In this document: piece by piece, positions 32,432 to 43,244 of the stretch | Position numbering within the stretch: position 1 is the stretch's first letter | Layout of the letters: each line of letters opens with the position of its first letter | Source of the DNA: Dactylonectria macrodidyma | Lineage: Eukaryota > Ascomycota > Sordariomycetes > Hypocreales > Nectriaceae | DNA: 64,000 nucleotides | NCBI GenBank assembly: GCA_020744425.1 | Contig: JAGMUV010000016.1 | Span: 620,001 to 684,000, forward strand | Direction: 5' to 3' | Program-made: the position numbers and the translations under genes | Notes under the pieces: model-generated | The model's database searches: none | Seen by the model: only the letters and a program-made list of their open reading frames with translations | Told to the model about the DNA's origin: nothing

Positions 32432-35400
32432 TGTGATAGAAGGAGGGAAAGAAGATAGGGAGACTAAGGTCGATAGCAATCCACCGCCTGTACGGGAAAA
32501 AGCTGGTGTGCCTTCGACCCCTTAGTGTCGAGTGTATCGTGCAGCTTGTGTTGACATGAAAGTAGAAATCATCGCGCTTTTAACTCCCAACGGCAGTGAC
32601 CAGGCTGTAGCCTCCAGGTAGCCTTCATGGCTAGGTGTTCTCCTCGATCACATCAAGCATTGACCAACCAACCGGTCAATCACTGGTCTAAAGGACGTCG
32701 CAAACTCGTACATGCTAAGGGAAACTGGGTCTGTACTAAATTCATCATTGGCCACACCGCCCAGGCAACCGACAAACTAGTCCATCGAAAGATCGCCAAA
32801 GGTTTGAGGAACACGACAGCCGCTCAAGACATCTATCACATAAGTGTAGTGACTTCTTACAGTACAATGAACCTTGGACAAAGCAAATCATTGTACGCAA
32901 GAATCGAGGTACAACTCCAGAGGCCGGCATGCGGTTTGACGTCGCTTGCGAGGCATGCGTTGCCAATATCGAGTGGTCTACTTCCTTGTTCTGGGGCATC
33001 GATGAGTCATTCGCTGTCCAAAACACGATAAAATTACCCCTGTGTGCCCTCGCGGGGAAGCACTGAAGCGCGCGCAAGAATCAGTCCGCCGTAGTGGCTT
33101 CTTGGGCCTCAAAAACGGTCGCCCGGCCTGGCTACATGCCAAACCAACACCAAGGGATTGCCAGTACGTTGGTGGGCCTGTTCCATGCAACTTTAGTGCG
33201 GATGCCTTGCCTTAGCCCTCGACATCTTGGAATGGATGAGCCCATGGGTCGCCCAAGAATGTAGTCCGCAGAGGCTCGTCTGTCGGGAATTGTTGAGGCC
33301 CCCTCAGTGGAGTCAACGGCTTTCAAAAACGGGGGTTGTCACAAGTGTCAGCGCCTGTAGTTTTGTTCAACGATGCCCAAATGTAATGACCCCTGCATCG
33401 ACTTTCCTGACATGAAATATTTTGATGTTTCTCGTGACTATGGATTCTAGCTGAATAGAACCGCCACTCCCCCAGAGTGCCTGGCCACTCTTCAAGAGCG
33501 GCCTCCTATGGCGTCTCGGACATAAATCGTCTTTGCGATGATTGGCGGCCTTGTTTACGCAACGTGCACGTGGGAGGGGTCAGGCACCTCAGCAACACAT
33601 CCCCAACTCAGCTTCACTATTGCCTGGACATTCTGTTATCTTCTCTTATGTTGGGGACAATACTACGTAGATGACGAATAGCAAGCGAAGCCACGGGGGG
33701 CTAGTCTAGTCTGCAACCATGGTGTCTTGAAGCTTATCAAACTACCCACCCCTCACGCAGTGCAACGAAGTGAATGGCAGCCACCACAGGTGACAGGTGG
33801 TGGCATGAACGCTAGCGAATTGTTAAGTGATCCTGACGTGGTTTCGGACTTGACGCATATGGCTCCACACGGGATGGCCGGCCCGCGGCGGAAGCGTTGG
33901 GACATCAATCAAAACGGGCTGTGTTCGTAGTCTACTTTGTACGCCCCTGGTCGTGCACGGTGATGGTACGTTCTCAGAGGCTGCAGTAGGGGACATGACA
34001 TGCAGGGGTGATCGCACAGACCAAACATTGCCGGTCTGCCCCACGGGGCAGCCTTTCTGACTCGATGAAGGTGGGGCCGATGAGGAGTGACCCGGCCCTT
34101 GCAGCTCCCCCCTGACACACATCAGGATAAGGAGCAAGGACTAGGGTACAAGACCCGAGTGAACCATGGATACCTGAGGTCGGCTGCATGAGTAGCTTGC
34201 GTCACTAGCGTCCGCCTCGCTGCGCGGCTCCACGTATCACCATGCGAGCCACGCCGAAATGTTTGTGTGCGCGTGGACTGTGCGCACTACATCGCCCCAG
34301 GTACGGCGTGCTGACAAGAACGCCCAGTTACATCAATAGCGCGATTTGATTTCGCAACTCGGCCGACCAATACTGTACTACCTAGTGGGGCTCTAAAAGT
34401 TGCGACACATTTTTGCATACCCCCCTTCTCCCACTCAGCCATACATACAGCATACACCAAAATCAACACCAACTCTAATCACGCATTGCGCACCTAATTC
34501 ACCTCGTAGATGCTTTCTTGTCGACTGTCCAGTTAGATATACAGCACGGTATGACACCAACTCGAACTTCAACCAATTACTTCCTAGACGGACGCCTTGT
34601 GACATTAAGACAGGAGTGCCTAGCGAGGTCCACGACCACCGCGGCTGATTGACATTTCAGGGAGAGTGGAGCCAGACCCTGTCGTGTCTGCGGATCTGGG
34701 CAATATCTGCCGCGTGCGCAGAACCTGCTTGCCATGAGGGGGTGGACATGAGGAAACAGAGGGAAATAGTGAGGGCGCTTGCAAATGACTGATGTGGAGA
34801 CCAGACCCCAGAAACGGCGACACAATCGCCCCACAAGTTTAATCTGAAAGCGATCGTCCCAGTGTCCACTGACCGCGATACGGACACACGCACGTTGGCC
34901 CAACTCACTCCCACCTGGGCTTTCAAGTTGGAGGTTCAGGCGGAGTTTCGTGTAACGAGCTCTTATTGTGTGAGGCATCTGATTGGGTGTGTGTATGTTC
35001 TTGCTTGCGTCAAGTCTCCGCTCTGAGTCCCTGTACATCCTTTATGCTAAAGTAGCTAGGAGGATATTGCTATAGCAGTCACACGCCATATACACGCCCT
35101 GCTACCCAAATACACATCGTGACATTTCGATAAGAATGGTCGTGCATCCTGTTGGATTGACCCCTCGGGTGCCGGACTAGGGCCCGAAGTCCCTGATCAT
35201 CCTAGCCGTATTGGGTCCATCACATCCCATAATTATGCCAGACCAGCAGTCATCGTGTCGAAGCCAGATCGCCTCCCACTTGACGATCCTATGATATGAA
35301 CGAAGGTGTTTTGGTTCTTCGGCTTGGTGCTAATTCTCGGCTTGCTGCTACTTGTCGGCCCGACACATCGTCAATAGTTGAGTTCGGAATAATAAAACTA

Positions 35401-35471
35401 TTTTCAATAGAAGAATGGTGAGTGAGACCTAGCCACAATAACTTCACGGCGGCTTAGATGCCTCGCTGTTC
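32432..35471. other. intergenic region
   Basis: About 3 kb with no supported gene. Open frames at 32627-33031, 33823-34189 and 34577-35038 overlap on both strands and lack motifs or matching splice partners. A CT/CA-rich leader-like tract at about 34400-34500 has no gene after it. Confidence 0.5.
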
Positions 35472-35473
35472 TA

Positions 35474-35523
35474 AGTCAGGCCACCCACTTACGGATCAGG
35501 GGCTTAGCTGACCGCCCCACTTA
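35474..35523 (+). repeat. left terminal inverted repeat (50 bp)
   Basis: Exact reverse complement of 37301-37350; starts right after a TA. Confidence 0.95.
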
Positions 35524-35674
35524 TACAACAACCAAAATCCCCATTCAACTTCACTTATATATAAAAGAACAACCAAGAGGCCTAATTGGTCCATTTCAAC
35601 TGATTTTTAATAAAATAGCTAATAAATTTTCTAAATATCAAAAAACTAACCAATAAAAACAAAGGAAAAACATG

Positions 35675-37207
35675 CTATTCTGAATCTTCAATTTCAGGCG
35701 TTTCTATTCGCCTTCTTGCTCTCTTTACATTCTGGATGTTAGAAAATTCCTCATTTGGGTCTTTATAAACCCTTCCTCTCTTCTTAGCCTTTGATTGGCC
35801 CGAATTTTGATCTTGGACTAGAATTCGATCTTCTAATTGGGCCATTCGTACGTGGAGCTTATCAAATCCCCGATTAATAGTCCGAAAGAGCTGCCTTGTG
35901 GTTGGGCTAGTTAGGATTTCCTTCTTATGAGAATGAACCAATAAGGCAACGTCTCTCGAAGTAGTAGGGGTTGTAAAAGGGCTGATTTCGGACCTTTGAT
36001 TCGTTTTTGGAGAAAGAGGGGCTCCTGATTGGACCGTAATTGACTCATCAGGGTCTTCAATAACAAATTTACTACCCATTGGCTTTGAGATGTTGATTGG
36101 CCACAACCCGGCTCCTTTCTAACCCGAACGGGCATTTCGAATAGTAATAGCTTTCTTCCTAGCCTGAAAATAGCAAGAAAGAAAGTCTTCCTTCCTAGTT
36201 GGGCCAACATCGGTGACTGGATTGGCTAGTGTTAAGGCGGTCTGATATGTAGCTTTGAGTGGCCTAAAGACTGATATATTAAGAGGCTGAAGAACGTGGC
36301 TTGTATGAGGCGGCAAATAGAGTAAATGGACTCTATTGGTCATATAAATACGCATAAAATCAGGCGTTATGTGTGATCTATGCCTATCTAGGATAAGAAG
36401 CCGCTTTTTATTAGCCTGGGCAGGCTTTGAGCCCGGAAGAAAGACTTCCTGCAGCTACGTAAGCCCAATTTCGTCATTAGTCCATCCCTTTTTAGATGTT
36501 GTAAACCTCTAATTGGTCAGAAAGTCTAATTCCTCAGGAAACCATTGGTATTAGACGTGTTTGCCTTTAAAGACGACCAATGGGTCAAGGCACTTTCCTA
36601 TTGCAGAAATAGCCTTAAGAATAGTAATCCAGTTAAGGTTTTGTGGCTATTTCTTAATCGTTGATCGAAGCTCTGATTGGCTAATAATAAGCCCGTTGGT
36701 TCCGGGCCCTTAGAAGAGTCTAACTTCATCAAAATTCCAATGGTTATGTTGAGGGATCGATGCGAGCTCTGGTTAGTCCATTAGGCTAAAGAACCCGCGA
36801 ATAGCAGCTGGATTTGCTCCATTTATCCTTTTCCGGTCGATTCCCTTTGCTTTGAGCGTTTTTATTCGCGGGTTGCGGCGCAGGAAGCCCTTCATCCAGT
36901 GTTTTCCGAGTCGTTAGTTAGTACCATTTTGGCCTAACAAGGAAATCGCCAACTTCCGGATCTGGCCATGAGTCAACGCCATGCCGAGCTTATCTTGTAA
37001 GATAAGCCAATCAGTGAGCTGGTCTTCCTGGTATCTGGAAAGCGCCTGGCGCCATTCGTGGGCTTCGTTGCGGCTAGGTACGCCATTAAGCCTGTTGCGT
37101 AAGGTTGAATAAGGAACTCCGCGCTGATTGGCTGCTTTTCGCATTGATATGCCATTTCTGACATCTTGAATGGCTCCTTGAAGGTCTTCTTGGGTGTATT
37201 TAGGCAT
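35675..37207 (-). pseudogene. transposase of the Fot1/pogo element, eight in-frame stops
   Basis: From ATG 37207 to TAA 35675 the minus strand stays in one frame of 511 codons, the family's usual length, but eight internal stops interrupt it (lowest bases 36914, 36773, 36710, 36647, 36551, 36509, 36455, 36119). The N terminus has a psq-like helix-turn-helix (TQEDLQGAIQDVRNG, SMRKAANQRGVPYSTL). The DDE parts are visible: WNFDE, LILD-R-H-R-SH and PPHTSHVLQPLN. Each stop is TAA or TAG and can come from CAA, CAG or TGG by one C-to-T or G-to-A change. The third catalytic Asp, normally in QPLD, is Asn (AAT, 36280-36278), again a G-to-A change, and the two Gly of LDGHGSH are Arg. The pattern fits repeat-induced point mutation. 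Confidence 0.88.
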
Positions 37208-37300
37208 AATAAATAAGGTTATGAAGTTGAATTGGCCAATTGAGTGTTGTTGAAGGAAGAAACGCGTGTGGCTAGAGACGCGTTGTGGTTGACGCGGTTG

Positions 37301-37350
37301 TAAGTGGGGCGGTCAGCTAAGCCCCTGATCCGTAAGTGGGTGGCCTGACT
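37301..37350 (-). repeat. right terminal inverted repeat (50 bp)
   Basis: Exact reverse complement of 35474-35523; followed by TA. Confidence 0.95.
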
Positions 37351-37352
37351 TA

Positions 37353-39369
37353 CTCATACATGAAACCCTTGGCTCCCCTGCACTGCATTGCGGCCGAGTT
37401 GACGGCAGAGCGAGCTAGTGCCCCCCAATACGGTGTTGTTAGCAAAAGCAATTGCGTCGTCTACCCTATGAATGGGCACCCTGCTTTGTCGTTGGGCATC
37501 ATTACACAACGGCCTTACAGTGCCAACCTATGCGGTTGCTTTGATGCAAGTCACAACCTCCAGGGAGGACAGTCCATCAGTGGTATTCAGGGGACCGGGC
37601 TGCAGACAGCGGATACCCTTGTTTGTCAGAGATGGCTTGTCTCCTTGACGGCGGCCCTTCCCCTCGACTACGCGACCAGGGCTAATGGTGGACACGCAAC
37701 CGCCCATCGCTAGGCACGCCGTTCAGCCGCACTAACACAGTGGCGCCCGTATCCCCATCCAGGTTGGTTCTTTCCACCGGCACCTCATATTCAGTCCATG
37801 ACTCATTTGGCAGCCCCGAAATACATCCAAGCTTGGATGTGAGTGTTATATTCTAACAGTCTAAGCCTGCGCTCTGGACAACCTTGCTCAGCTAGTGTAA
37901 TCCCCAAACCTAGAAACCAGGTTCAAACTCTCCATTCATGTAGCTCTGGGGATCCATGGTAGCTACCGAGCCTCTGTTAAGCAGAAAAGGCCAGGGCGGC
38001 TTTGTCGGCAGTCTGGGAGGCTGTTCCAGACCTTGTAATGGGTGTGACCCAGTCGGTGAATCAAGTGGATCATGTTGGGGCGGAGACCTACAACAAGGGC
38101 ACAAGGCGAGCCACTGAGCAGAGAGTGTGCCATGGTACCCGTAGTTCATCTGGTGGCCTCGGGTCCGATATACTAGCATCAAGCCGTGCTTCTCGAGCAA
38201 ACTCACGCGCACAGCGTAAACAATCAGTATCACTACCAGAACCAAACAACGTTATGCACTTGATCCTGACTTATCCCTCCTGGTCTATGCCACAGCTAGG
38301 TGGGCAGTGTATCCCATCAGTGCGTCCCTGGAGTGATGGGTGGTCCTTGTTGGTTGAGAGGCCCTCCTGTTTCTTCCCAGAAAATAAAACCAGAGTCGAA
38401 CCGTCTCCGCACTAGCAGCGACTGGTGGGCGGGTCAAAAAAGCCAAGCTTCGTCGCGCATTGAGTTCAAAAGCCATGTACGAAGCCTGGACTTAGAACAT
38501 AGTAAGGAGTTGTTGTTCGCTTGACCCGTCTAGGAACGGAACAAGAGCCTCCTTTGCCTAGAAGCACCCCCTCTCCAGGAAAAATGACCGGTCTATGCCC
38601 CTCCCTTCAATGACCCCTGGCCCCGGGGCTTCCAAAGAGCACCCCGCGGCGCAGGTTGAATCACACTTGCGGTCAGCACGGACAAAAGACCCTTGCCATA
38701 CTAACGCCCACTCCAAGCAGTGTGAATGAATTGTCAGAAAGCGCAAGGAACCCAGCCCTGACACAGTACCGCGCCAAGAGATATGCACCCTGGCCTGGCC
38801 CTTGTTCCAACTAACTCAGCCTCATCCACTGCGCACGTCCGGACTCACCCACGTCCACACTTGTTAGACACTAGACCGAGGGTAATGAGGAAGGCCGATG
38901 CTTGCTCCCAACCTCTCTCACGGCTTTGGCTTCGGTCTATTGTGGACAGCATCACATCAACTCGAGGAAGGAAGGGGAAACCATCGATCTGTAGACTGTG
39001 GAAGCTGCAATTTAAAGGGAATTTATGGTTGTCCAGCTAAGGCAGCTATTCCATGTAATTGATTGAGTATTTTACACCATCCAAGCTTCTTACCAACGGC
39101 TGTTCAAAACTCTCAAGCACGCCTACATAGTTTTCATAAGGTAAGCCAAAATATTAATGCCCAACAATCCTAGCAGTGCGGCTTCACCGCCCCTGATCTA
39201 CGACCGAGAAATTTTGGATGAGGCTGCCAGGCGTAATCCAACCCCAAACAACGTGGCTCTTGCGACTCTAGACAAGGGTTCTCGTCTATAAAACCACGCT
39301 TCCCCGCTATCTCACATTCCAAGGGCATCCGTGATTTCCATACTCTTCACCCATCACTCTGCCGTCACC
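37353..39369. other. intergenic region with repeat R1 copy C
   Basis: No gene supported. Contains R1 copy C (38636-38858). The last 100 bp before 39370 are leader-like: a TATAAAA-type site at about 39288 and a CT-rich run before the ATG. Confidence 0.5.
38636..38858 (+). repeat. dispersed repeat family R1, copy C
   Basis: Starts AGAGCACCCCGCGGCGCAGG, then GGTCAGCACGGACAAAAGAC, CCCTTGCCATACTAACGCCC, GAATTGTCAGAAAGCGCAAG and TAACTCAGCCTCATCCACTG. It shares every block with copies A or B in the same order. Confidence 0.65.
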
Positions 39370-40070
39370 ATGACTACCGACAAACAAGAAAAAGCCATGA
39401 AGGATGCCGACAATACGGAGGAGGTGAGTACTGCAGCACCTGCCTTTTTCATGTACTGACCTCTTTTTAGGTGAAGATATGGATTAAGAACATTCCATCA
39501 TCCGTCAAAAAGTCCCTCGAAGATATAGCAGGTGACGCGAGTAAATCCTTAAAAGCGGAGCAGGTAAGTAATCCCGCATCCAACCTTTCAGGGCGCTAAC
39601 ATCGTCTGCCTGAGCTTTTTATTTGCGTCTTTGACCCCGGCCTACGCGAGCGACTAGCGCGGCTTCCCGTACTAGCTCAGCTCACTAGCCAGGGAGCGTT
39701 ATTTGGGAGGTTTATCAGGAAGTCTCATCCGGATGATGGATTCTCGGAGACAGAGCTCCACTGTTTCAAATTTCAAAGGCCGGTTAAGACAGACGTTCGC
39801 GTCGTGCCAACAAAGAGTTCAGAGGCCCTACTTATGCTTGTCTTGCAGACACCTGGTTCGGCAAATGAGGAGAAGGGGAAGGAGGAGGAGGAGGACAAGG
39901 TACGAGCACCAAGTGGGTCATTTCACGAGAAGGTGAAGATGCGGAATTCGATGGATAATTCGCGCGGTATCAACACTATCGTGAAATTTATCCAGGCGGA
40001 GTTCAGCGAGGAAAAACTCGTTGAACTTTTGAAAAGGATAGGAGAGTTGAGTTGGCCGTCTCGGCTTTAG
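39370..40070 (+). CDS. hypothetical protein, about 200 aa (tentative gene model)
   Basis: Exons 39370-39423, 39471-39563 and about 39615-40070. The first two introns have clean GTGAGT and GTAAGT donors. The second acceptor is uncertain: a GAG at 39612-39614 after a GCTAAC branch keeps the frame, and other in-phase AGs exist. A TATAAAA site and CT-rich leader precede the ATG. The protein begins MTTDKQEKAMKDADNTEE, includes VKIWIKNIPSSVKKSLEDI, FDPGLRERLARLPVLAQL, LFGRFIRKSHPDDGFSE, an acidic Glu/Lys run and FIQAEFSEEKLVELLKRIG. I recognise no domain. It might share a transcript with the Arg/Asp-rich frame 56 bp downstream. Confidence 0.42.
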
Positions 40071-40125
40071 ATCCTTTGATACCAGCTAGTGGGATCAGGA
40101 CGCAAATGGAAGACTAGTGAGCAGG

Positions 40126-40886
40126 ATGAAGTTGGGATTTTTGGTATCACGGTAAATATGTTCTCTCTGTATTGATGCGGGGCAGATTGGACGGAGGGCT
40201 AGGACGGTTATGGGGACAAGGGATTCAACATCCTAGGGATAGAGGGGTTTTTCGAGAGACAGAGAGGATGAGGATCACCATCATCAGCTTCAACAGCTGT
40301 TCCAGCTGCTGGAAGACACGGGACTTTTATTTTCCTAGATTGTACAACTTTGGTTTCATCGCATATTTTCTGCCCTTTTCCGATTCCCTTGTAATTCGGC
40401 CAAAAACGCCATCTTCCCTCCAGCCCGACTGTCGATGGTAATAAGGGCCTCCCGATTCCCGGACTTGACGACAGGAAGAGCAGTGGTGAGGGATCTCCCG
40501 AAACACGCCGACGCTGGACCACGGAAGACATTGCCAGATATATGCCTGGAGGCCGAGATGACCGGCGGAGAAGTCGGTCCCGCAGCCAGAGCCGGCAACG
40601 GGGAGGGGACACGGACGGGGATCGCAACCGGGATAGGTACCGCGACCTAGATGATAGGGACCGTGATCGGGACCGAGACCGAGAGGAAAGGGATCGGGAT
40701 CGGGGTCATGACCGGGACAGGGATCGTGATCGTGATCGACGAGACCGAGATCGAAACAGGGACCGCGAGAGAGGAAGAGACCGGGACAGGTCGAGGGTTA
40801 GGAGGAATAGGAGGGACCGAAGCCTGTCTCCGCGTCGGGATCGACGCGATGCAAGTCGAAGCCGCCGTCGGAGTCGAAACCGTTGA
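40126..40886 (+). CDS. Arg/Asp/Ser-rich (RS/RD repeat) protein, about 162 aa (tentative)
   Basis: A phase-matched model: exon 40126-40151 (MKLGFLVSR) and exon 40424-40886 (272-bp intron, GTAAAT donor, CCTCCAG acceptor). Exon 2 reads PTVDGNKGLPIPGLDDR, SPETRRRWTTEDIARYMPGG, then long RSRSRSQSR, RDRDRDR and RDRNRDRERGRD repeats and ends SRSRRRSRNR. RS and RD repeats are typical of splicing-related nuclear proteins (SR, SRm160, U1-70K tails). No RNA-recognition or PWI domain is seen, so this may be the C-terminal part of a larger gene whose other exons are upstream, or a duplicated tail. The start is uncertain. Confidence 0.42.
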
Positions 40887-41450
40887 GGGAGGGGAGATAA
40901 TAATAGGAAAAAATAGATAAAATACCTAGCAACATATAGATATACCTGAGGTTCCCCTATACCCATCAATCCGTCTCTTACTATTGTGTTGGGCGGGGGG
41001 ACAAGAACAACACCACCACCCGAAGTGACGGATGCTGTAGGGTAGGCGGGATGCGTAGCGGAGCGAGGTCGGACAGGACCAGCAAAACAAAACAGACAAA
41101 AGAAGGGTCAGAGCAGCAACTAGGCAGCTAGCTAGAAATAAATCAAATATTCTAGTTAATCAGACAATTTTCATTTTAATGACATTAAGAACAATTTCAG
41201 AAGCTCAAAAATGAAGTGGGCAAGAAGGTGATTGATCTTTATCTAAGTCTGGGTGATCTCTGCCTTTCACATCAGAGGAAAGCAATGAGTTACTTAGTGT
41301 AGCGTAGGTAGTTACAAAAGAACTGGAAATAGCAAAGCCCGACTCAATCCGTCGGCCATGTCAGATGAAACAACATCTATTTCGATATAACAGCCCAGAA
41401 GTCACATAGACGGATCACCTTCGTAAGACACGCCTACTGGCAGTATGTGG
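40887..41450. other. intergenic, 3' flanks
   Basis: AT-rich DNA between the RS/RD-rich frame and the 3' end of the beta-lactamase-like gene. No gene seen. Confidence 0.55.
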
Positions 41451-43244
41451 CTAAACCAACCCATGCTGGCTCGAAAACGTCCATGGACACTGGTTCGCGG
41501 ATCCCAAGGATACGGCAGCACACAAGGAACAGTCCGTCGACCTACAACAAACAGGACGTTGGATTGTGTCATCTCCTGGCCAACTGTTGTCATGCCTCTC
41601 AAACATCAATTTGTGCTCCGGAAAGATAGGATCATTGGCCCAATATAAGCGCATCCCATCTACCGTGAAGTTGAAAAGAACCGCCGATGACTCAGCGTTG
41701 TTATACCTCCCCCTCTTCTTGGATTCATCGTGAGCGAGGCTCCATTCAAATGCGGTACCGCAAAGGTGTCGCAGCTCATACGTCTGATCCTCGAAGCCCT
41801 GGAACCGCAGTGATAGACGATCGTTGAACCCTGGGCGGAGGATGATGTCGATTGAAAACTGTTTTCCGCAATTGACATATGTGCCCGTGTATGACTTGAG
41901 TTCAGCTGGCGACCTTTCCGTACACCCCTCTCGCATGGCAACAATCTCGAGCCTAAGCGACTCATAGTTTGCAATTGTCAAGCGATTGGCTTCCTTAGCC
42001 AGTGAAACATAGTCTTGGCTATCTTTTAGTTCAAAAAGCGCTTGTATGACAACGCGAGAGATCCAGTCCGCAGCGTCACTGACGCCGAACGAGTTGGTAA
42101 GAACCACGACAGAAGAATTTGTGTCCGGAAACAAAGCGATGAATGATTGGTAGCCCACTGTGTTTCCCTGGTGATAGAGCATCAAGGCTGGTCGGTCTTT
42201 GGTTCCCAGTATTGGACTCTTATGGATGGTCCACAGCTTAGCGTTGCCTCCGATCAGCCCGACCGGGCCTGGCAACTGTGTTCGTAACCATCCATAACCG
42301 TAGGATCGTTCTCGTAATGATGTATTCCCAATCGGGATGTAGCTGCTGACGATACTTTGAGCCTCCTTTACTATACTGTTGTGCGAAGAAGCATCAGCCT
42401 GTATAGCATCCAGCATAGTAATTGACCAGGAGATCATGTCATTGAGACTCGAGTAAAGACCATCAGTAGCCTCGAAGAAGGTGTTCTCGAAAATCTGCCG
42501 TTTAGGTAAATGATGATATTGGCCGTTCGATAAGCCGGCGTACGGTTCCGCAAGCCGACCAGATTCCAACTCATTGGGTTTGAATGTTGTTGACTGAAGC
42601 TTGAGAGGTTTGAAGAGACTCTCAGACAAAAAGTCACCCAGAGTCTTGTTGGTTAACTCCTCAATGATGTGCCCAGCAAGCGAATAGCCCCAAACAAAAT
42701 AGTCCCAAGTCGTGCGAAGAGGAGACACAGTAGGGAATGTTCTGAATAATGGGAACAGGCGGTCTTTGGGAAGGAGAATTTCGCCATCGCCTTGGAACGC
42801 CAAGGCCATGTCCCCGGTTCCAGACAAGCCGGTTCGGTGAGAAAGGATATCGGTGATAGTCATCTCTTCCACGATTTTGTTATCCTGGCTGAAACCCGGG
42901 AGAATCTCGCATACTGGCTTGTTCCAATCCAGATCCTCCTGAAACACGAGTTTGCCGAGACCAGCAGCAACAAAGGTGTTGGTGAGAGCCCCAATTCCAT
43001 AGACCGTGTCAGAGTTGACGGGCTGCTGTTTTTGCACGTTGCCGAAACCGTGATTCAAGGCAAATATCTGTTCTCCATGGTGAACGACACCAACTGAAAC
43101 ACCAGGAACACCGCAAGCATCGCATATCTGGATGATCTGGGTGTGTGTCTCCTGGAGGCGTCGTTGGGCTCCAAGGGTGGCTGGGGCGATTCCTGCTGCT
43201 GCGAGCAGGAGAAAGCCAAGAAGCAGTGATAGCGTTGGACGCAT
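41451..43244 (-). CDS. secreted beta-lactamase-fold protein lacking catalytic Ser and Lys
   Basis: A single exon of 597 residues. MRPTLSLLLGFLLLAAAGIA followed by a cleavable LGA is a good signal peptide. The rest follows class C beta-lactamase/serine hydrolase order: GVSVGVVHHGE, DTVYGIGALTNTFVAAGL (about residue 86), DILSHRTGL, YFVWGYSLAGHIIEEL (about 181), YHQGNTVGYQSF (about 356), then a C-terminal beta domain. Active members have G-S-x-x-K where this has G-A-L-T-N, and Y-x-N where this has Y-F-V, so the nucleophile, the general-base Lys and the Asn are absent while the HxG motif and fold signature persist. The frame is intact, suggesting a retained non-enzymatic secreted protein. The last 35 residues, Cys- and Ser-rich, are unlike the family and may be read-through beyond a missed intron. 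Start at 43244 directly before the signal peptide. Confidence 0.82.
   Translation of the reverse strand: MRPTLSLLLGFLLLAAAGIAPATLGAQRRLQETHTQIIQICDACGVPGVSVGVVHHGEQIFALNHGFGNVQKQQPVNSDTVYGIGALTNTFVAAGLGKLVFQEDLDWNKPVCEILPGFSQDNKIVEEMTITDILSHRTGLSGTGDMALAFQGDGEILLPKDRLFPLFRTFPTVSPLRTTWDYFVWGYSLAGHIIEELTNKTLGDFLSESLFKPLKLQSTTFKPNELESGRLAEPYAGLSNGQYHHLPKRQIFENTFFEATDGLYSSLNDMISWSITMLDAIQADASSHNSIVKEAQSIVSSYIPIGNTSLRERSYGYGWLRTQLPGPVGLIGGNAKLWTIHKSPILGTKDRPALMLYHQGNTVGYQSFIALFPDTNSSVVVLTNSFGVSDAADWISRVVIQALFELKDSQDYVSLAKEANRLTIANYESLRLEIVAMREGCTERSPAELKSYTGTYVNCGKQFSIDIILRPGFNDRLSLRFQGFEDQTYELRHLCGTAFEWSLAHDESKKRGRYNNAESSAVLFNFTVDGMRLYWANDPIFPEHKLMFERHDNSWPGDDTIQRPVCCRSTDCSLCAAVSLGSANQCPWTFSSQHGLV

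Larger units (their letters stand above)
35474..37350 (-). mobile_element. Fot1/pogo-type DNA transposon, full length but inactivated
   Basis: A 1877-bp element bounded by perfect 50-bp terminal inverted repeats (35474-35523 and 37301-37350; outer end AGTCAGGCCACCCACTTACG) and flanked by TA on both sides (35472-35473, 37351-37352), the target duplication of the Tc1/mariner superfamily. Size and layout fit fungal Fot1/pogo elements. The single transposase frame lies on the minus strand and is full of nonsense changes (see the pseudogene entry). Perfect inverted repeats with a mutated gene suggest recent insertion followed by RIP-like mutation, or mobilisation in trans by another copy. Confidence 0.92.

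Noticed and set aside
38380..38415. Minus-strand GGTTCGACTC, like a tRNA B box
   Set aside because: No matching T stem or upstream A box.
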